Source of the DNA: Paratractidigestivibacter sp963605405
GTDB lineage: Bacteria; Actinomycetota; Coriobacteriia; Coriobacteriales; Atopobiaceae
DNA: 7,648 bases
Reading direction: 5' to 3'
NCBI GenBank assembly: GCA_963605405.1
Contig: CAVCUP010000050.1
Coordinates: forward strand, 1 to 7,648
Part shown: in pieces, positions 6,584 to 7,648 of the stretch
Layout: the number at the start of each line of letters is the position of its first letter
Position numbering within the stretch: position 1 is the stretch's first letter
The notes under the pieces: generated by a model
What the model was told of the DNA's origin: nothing
The model's database searches: none
What the model saw: the letters and a program-made list of their open reading frames with translations, nothing else
Program-made: the position numbers and the translations under genes

Positions 6584-7247
6584 TGAGGTACCCCAGGCCG
6601 CGGCGGGTGCCCACCAAGTCGCCCGCGCCGATGCGCGCGAGCGTCTGGCGCAGGTGGCTGACGTTGACGGTCAGCGTGTTGTCGTCGACGAAGTCGTCGG
6701 ACTCCCACAACTCCTCCTGGATGCGCTGGCGGCTCACGACGCTGCCGGCGTGCCTTAGCAAAAGGCCTAGGATCTTGAGCTCGTTTTTGGTGAGCTCAAC
6801 GCTTTTTCCCTGGTAGGAGGCGCAGCAACGGGCCGTGTCCAACGTGAGGCCCGCGTAGGTGAGCTGCGCCGCGCCGGCCCCTTCGCCGTAGCTGCGCTTG
6901 AGGACCGCCTCGATGTGGGCGAGAAGCACCTGCTCGTTGTAGGGCTTGGTCACGAAATCGTCGGCGCCCGCCGAGAGGCACACGAGCTCGTCGAGGTCGG
7001 TGTTCCTGCTGGTCACGGCGATGATGGGCACCTGGCTTTGACGCCGGACCTCACGGCAGATGTACGATCCGTCGACTCCCGGAAGGTTGAGATCAAGAAG
7101 CACTAGGTCGCAGGCCATGTCGAGAATCTGGCGGCCCAGGTCGCCGAAGCCTTTCGGGACCTCCGCGGCGTATCCGTTCCTCTCGAGCAATTGGCAAAGG
7201 CCCTGGCAGATCGCCGTGTCGTCCTCGATGATACATACCCTGCGCAT
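6576..7247 (-). CDS. OmpR/PhoB-type response regulator (BceR-like)
   Basis: A 223-residue two-domain regulator. The receiver domain (about 1-118) has the acidic pair Asp9-Asp10, phospho-acceptor Asp52 in LVLLDLNLPG, switch Thr79 in AVTSR and Lys101 in VTKPY. The winged-helix DNA-binding domain (about 129-223) contains LTKNELKILGLLL, a recognition-helix region around NTLTVNVSHLRQTL and the closing hairpin GTRRGLGYLIE. The ATG at 7247 has GGGAGG about 4 nt upstream. It is the first gene of a two-gene operon with the kinase, which it overlaps by 8 nt. An inverted repeat at 7316-7341 upstream of its promoter suggests self-activation, and a matching repeat before the transporter genes suggests they are the main target. 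The BceR assignment rests on the partner genes more than on the protein itself. Confidence 0.97.
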   Translation of the reverse strand: MRRVCIIEDDTAICQGLCQLLERNGYAAEVPKGFGDLGRQILDMACDLVLLDLNLPGVDGSYICREVRRQSQVPIIAVTSRNTDLDELVCLSAGADDFVTKPYNEQVLLAHIEAVLKRSYGEGAGAAQLTYAGLTLDTARCCASYQGKSVELTKNELKILGLLLRHAGSVVSRQRIQEELWESDDFVDDNTLTVNVSHLRQTLARIGAGDLVGTRRGLGYLIE

Positions 7248-7280
7248 CCGGCCTCCCTTGTCGTCTTTGCTCGCCTTCGG

Positions 7281-7286
7281 ATTCTA
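7281..7286 (-). promoter_or_regulatory. Candidate -10 box for the regulator-kinase operon
   Basis: TAGAAT on the minus strand lies 33 bp before the regulator ATG. The matching -35 position (around 7304-7310) holds only a poor hexamer. The inverted repeat 7316-7341 stands directly upstream, centred about 45 bp from the -10 box, a layout typical of a promoter activated from the -50 to -60 region. Confidence 0.4.
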
Positions 7287-7315
7287 GCCCGCCTGGTCGG
7301 GCGCGGCGTCCCCTG

Positions 7316-7341
7316 CGAACCTTACAATTCCCTAAGGTTCG
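7316..7341. promoter_or_regulatory. Putative response-regulator operator upstream of the regulator gene
   Basis: CGAACCTTA and TAAGGTTCG form a perfect 9-bp-arm inverted repeat around an 8-bp spacer. The inner halves, CCTTA-N8-TAAGG (7320-7337 to within a base), match the site at 5491-5508 in sequence and spacing. The spacers differ (CAATTCCC here, CGGTTTCG there), which argues that the half-sites are what is conserved. It begins only about 20 bp inside the break of the IS relic and contains the stop codon of the relic's broken reading frame. Confidence 0.6.
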
Positions 7342-7405
7342 GCCCAAGGCCAGCGCATCGCCCGTGCGCCAGGAAGTAGAGGCCGAACGAATCCTTGCTG
7401 TGCAT
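7322..7405 (-). pseudogene. Broken transposase start, copy 2
   Basis: The frame starts with ATG at 7405, preceded by GGAGG, and begins MHSKDSFGLYFLAHG, matching the start of the copy at 141-269 for about 15 residues. After that the relic is cut and the frame runs into unrelated promoter sequence, ending with TAA at 7322-7324 after 27 codons. It cannot encode a functional protein. Because its ribosome binding site is intact and it points toward the regulator gene, a short translated leader peptide is possible if transcription starts upstream of it. Confidence 0.45.
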
Positions 7406-7457
7406 GCGGACCTCCGGTCCGGACCTTTAACGGTCCAACTTTTCGCCCGCAGCCCCA
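7361..7457 (-). mobile_element. Insertion-sequence 5'-end relic, copy 2
   Basis: A second copy, same orientation, of the element end at 225-321, with 7 differences over 97 bp. On the minus strand it starts TGGGGCTGCGG, then CGAAAAGTTGGACC, the palindrome GGTCCGGACC and a GGAGG ribosome binding site before the transposase-like ATG at 7405. Homology ends at about 7361, so only the terminal repeat, leader and some 15 codons remain. Its outer edge is joined to the end of a DUF4143 ATPase gene; its inner edge is joined to the promoter of the two-component operon. Confidence 0.6.
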
Positions 7458-7648
7458 TTTGCACCGACCGTATCGGAAGTGCCCCATAGTTTCCGATTCG
7501 CCATGGCGTACAGGGGCACGTTGCGCATCCAGTCCTGCTCGCGGTAGCCTGACATGCTGAAGCGTAGCGCGACGGCATCGGGATGCTTCTCCTTGAAGGC
7601 GCGCAGGCTCTTCGCCCGCAGGTTCTCCTCAGCCTTGACCTCGATGGC
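7427..7648 (-). CDS. DUF4143-type AAA ATPase, C-terminal part (5' end beyond the window)
   Basis: 73 codons are visible, entering from the right edge. The sequence includes AIEVKAEENLRAKSLRAF, then ALRFSMSGY and DWMRNVPLYAM, which is the standard C-terminal end of DUF4143-domain ATPases: the Glu-Val-Lys of the nuclease-like fold, a Lys-Ser-Leu helix, and the closing Trp-x-x-Asn-x-Pro-Leu-Tyr. Unlike the intact relative at 937-2190, this one keeps the Glu-x-Lys (EVK). The last 10 or so residues (about GAAGEKLDR) are encoded by the IS end, and the stop codon TAA at 7427-7429 lies inside the IS relic. The natural C-terminus has therefore probably been replaced or extended. The N-terminal ATPase domain cannot be judged from this window. 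Confidence 0.88.
   Translation of the reverse strand, partial: AIEVKAEENLRAKSLRAFKEKHPDAVALRFSMSGYREQDWMRNVPLYAMANRKLWGTSDTVGANGAAGEKLDR

Noticed and set aside
141..7457. Functional composite transposon carrying the resistance module
   Set aside because: Both flanking IS copies are 5' fragments without transposase, so the block is not mobile as it stands; past movement remains possible.
7093..7578. 161-codon minus frame spanning the IS relic and the start of the regulator
   Set aside because: It runs out of frame through both the DUF4143 C-terminus and the regulator gene; nothing in it looks like a protein family.
1..7648. CRISPR array, tRNA, rRNA or a known defence system
   Set aside because: No regularly spaced repeats, no cloverleaf-like sequence and no defence signature genes. 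DUF4143 ATPases alone do not define a defence system.

Overview
The window is GC-rich chromosomal DNA. The codon bias, the BceAB-type transporter module in a high-GC background and the density of DUF4143-type ATPases suggest an anaerobic actinomycete of the Coriobacteriia (Eggerthella/Olsenella/Collinsella-like). That placement is inferred from style and gene content; no marker gene here proves it.

Layout. (1) Positions 1-440 are debris: a piece of a DUF4143-type AAA ATPase gene (minus strand, about 321-436) broken by the 5' end of an insertion-sequence-like element (141-321). (2) Positions 441-936 hold no convincing gene. They contain a long inverted repeat (608-678) and the promoter region of the next gene. 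(3) Positions 937-2190 (plus) encode an intact 417-residue DUF4143-type AAA ATPase. A scrap of winged-helix coding sequence follows its stop codon in the same frame. (4) Positions 2300-2499 form a convergent intergenic region with two hairpins. (5) Positions 2500-7247, all minus strand, form a complete peptide-antibiotic sensing and resistance module. In transcription order it comprises an OmpR-type response regulator, an intramembrane-sensing histidine kinase, an ABC ATPase and a ten-helix BceB-type permease. (6) Positions 7316-7457 hold the promoter/operator of this module directly next to a second copy of the IS end. (7) From 7427 to the window edge lies the C-terminal part of another DUF4143-type ATPase (minus).

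The regulator and kinase genes overlap by 8 nt, and the transporter genes overlap by 11 nt. The two pairs are separated by 117 bp and appear to be separate transcription units. Each unit is preceded by an inverted repeat of the form CCTTA-N8-TAAGG (7319-7336 within a longer palindrome, and 5491-5508). I read this as the binding site of the response regulator, so the system would activate both itself and its transporter. In known Bce-type systems the transporter itself senses the peptide (bacitracin, lantibiotics, other lipid-II binders), signals to the kinase in the membrane, and frees the lipid target. The same logic is expected here, but the substrate cannot be read from sequence.

The least ordinary aspects are the shared operator, the two same-orientation IS ends (about 93 % identical over 97 bp) that each abut a DUF4143 gene and bracket the whole 7 kb block, and the long inverted repeat at 608-678. 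I see no wholly new system, no CRISPR array, and no tRNA or rRNA.
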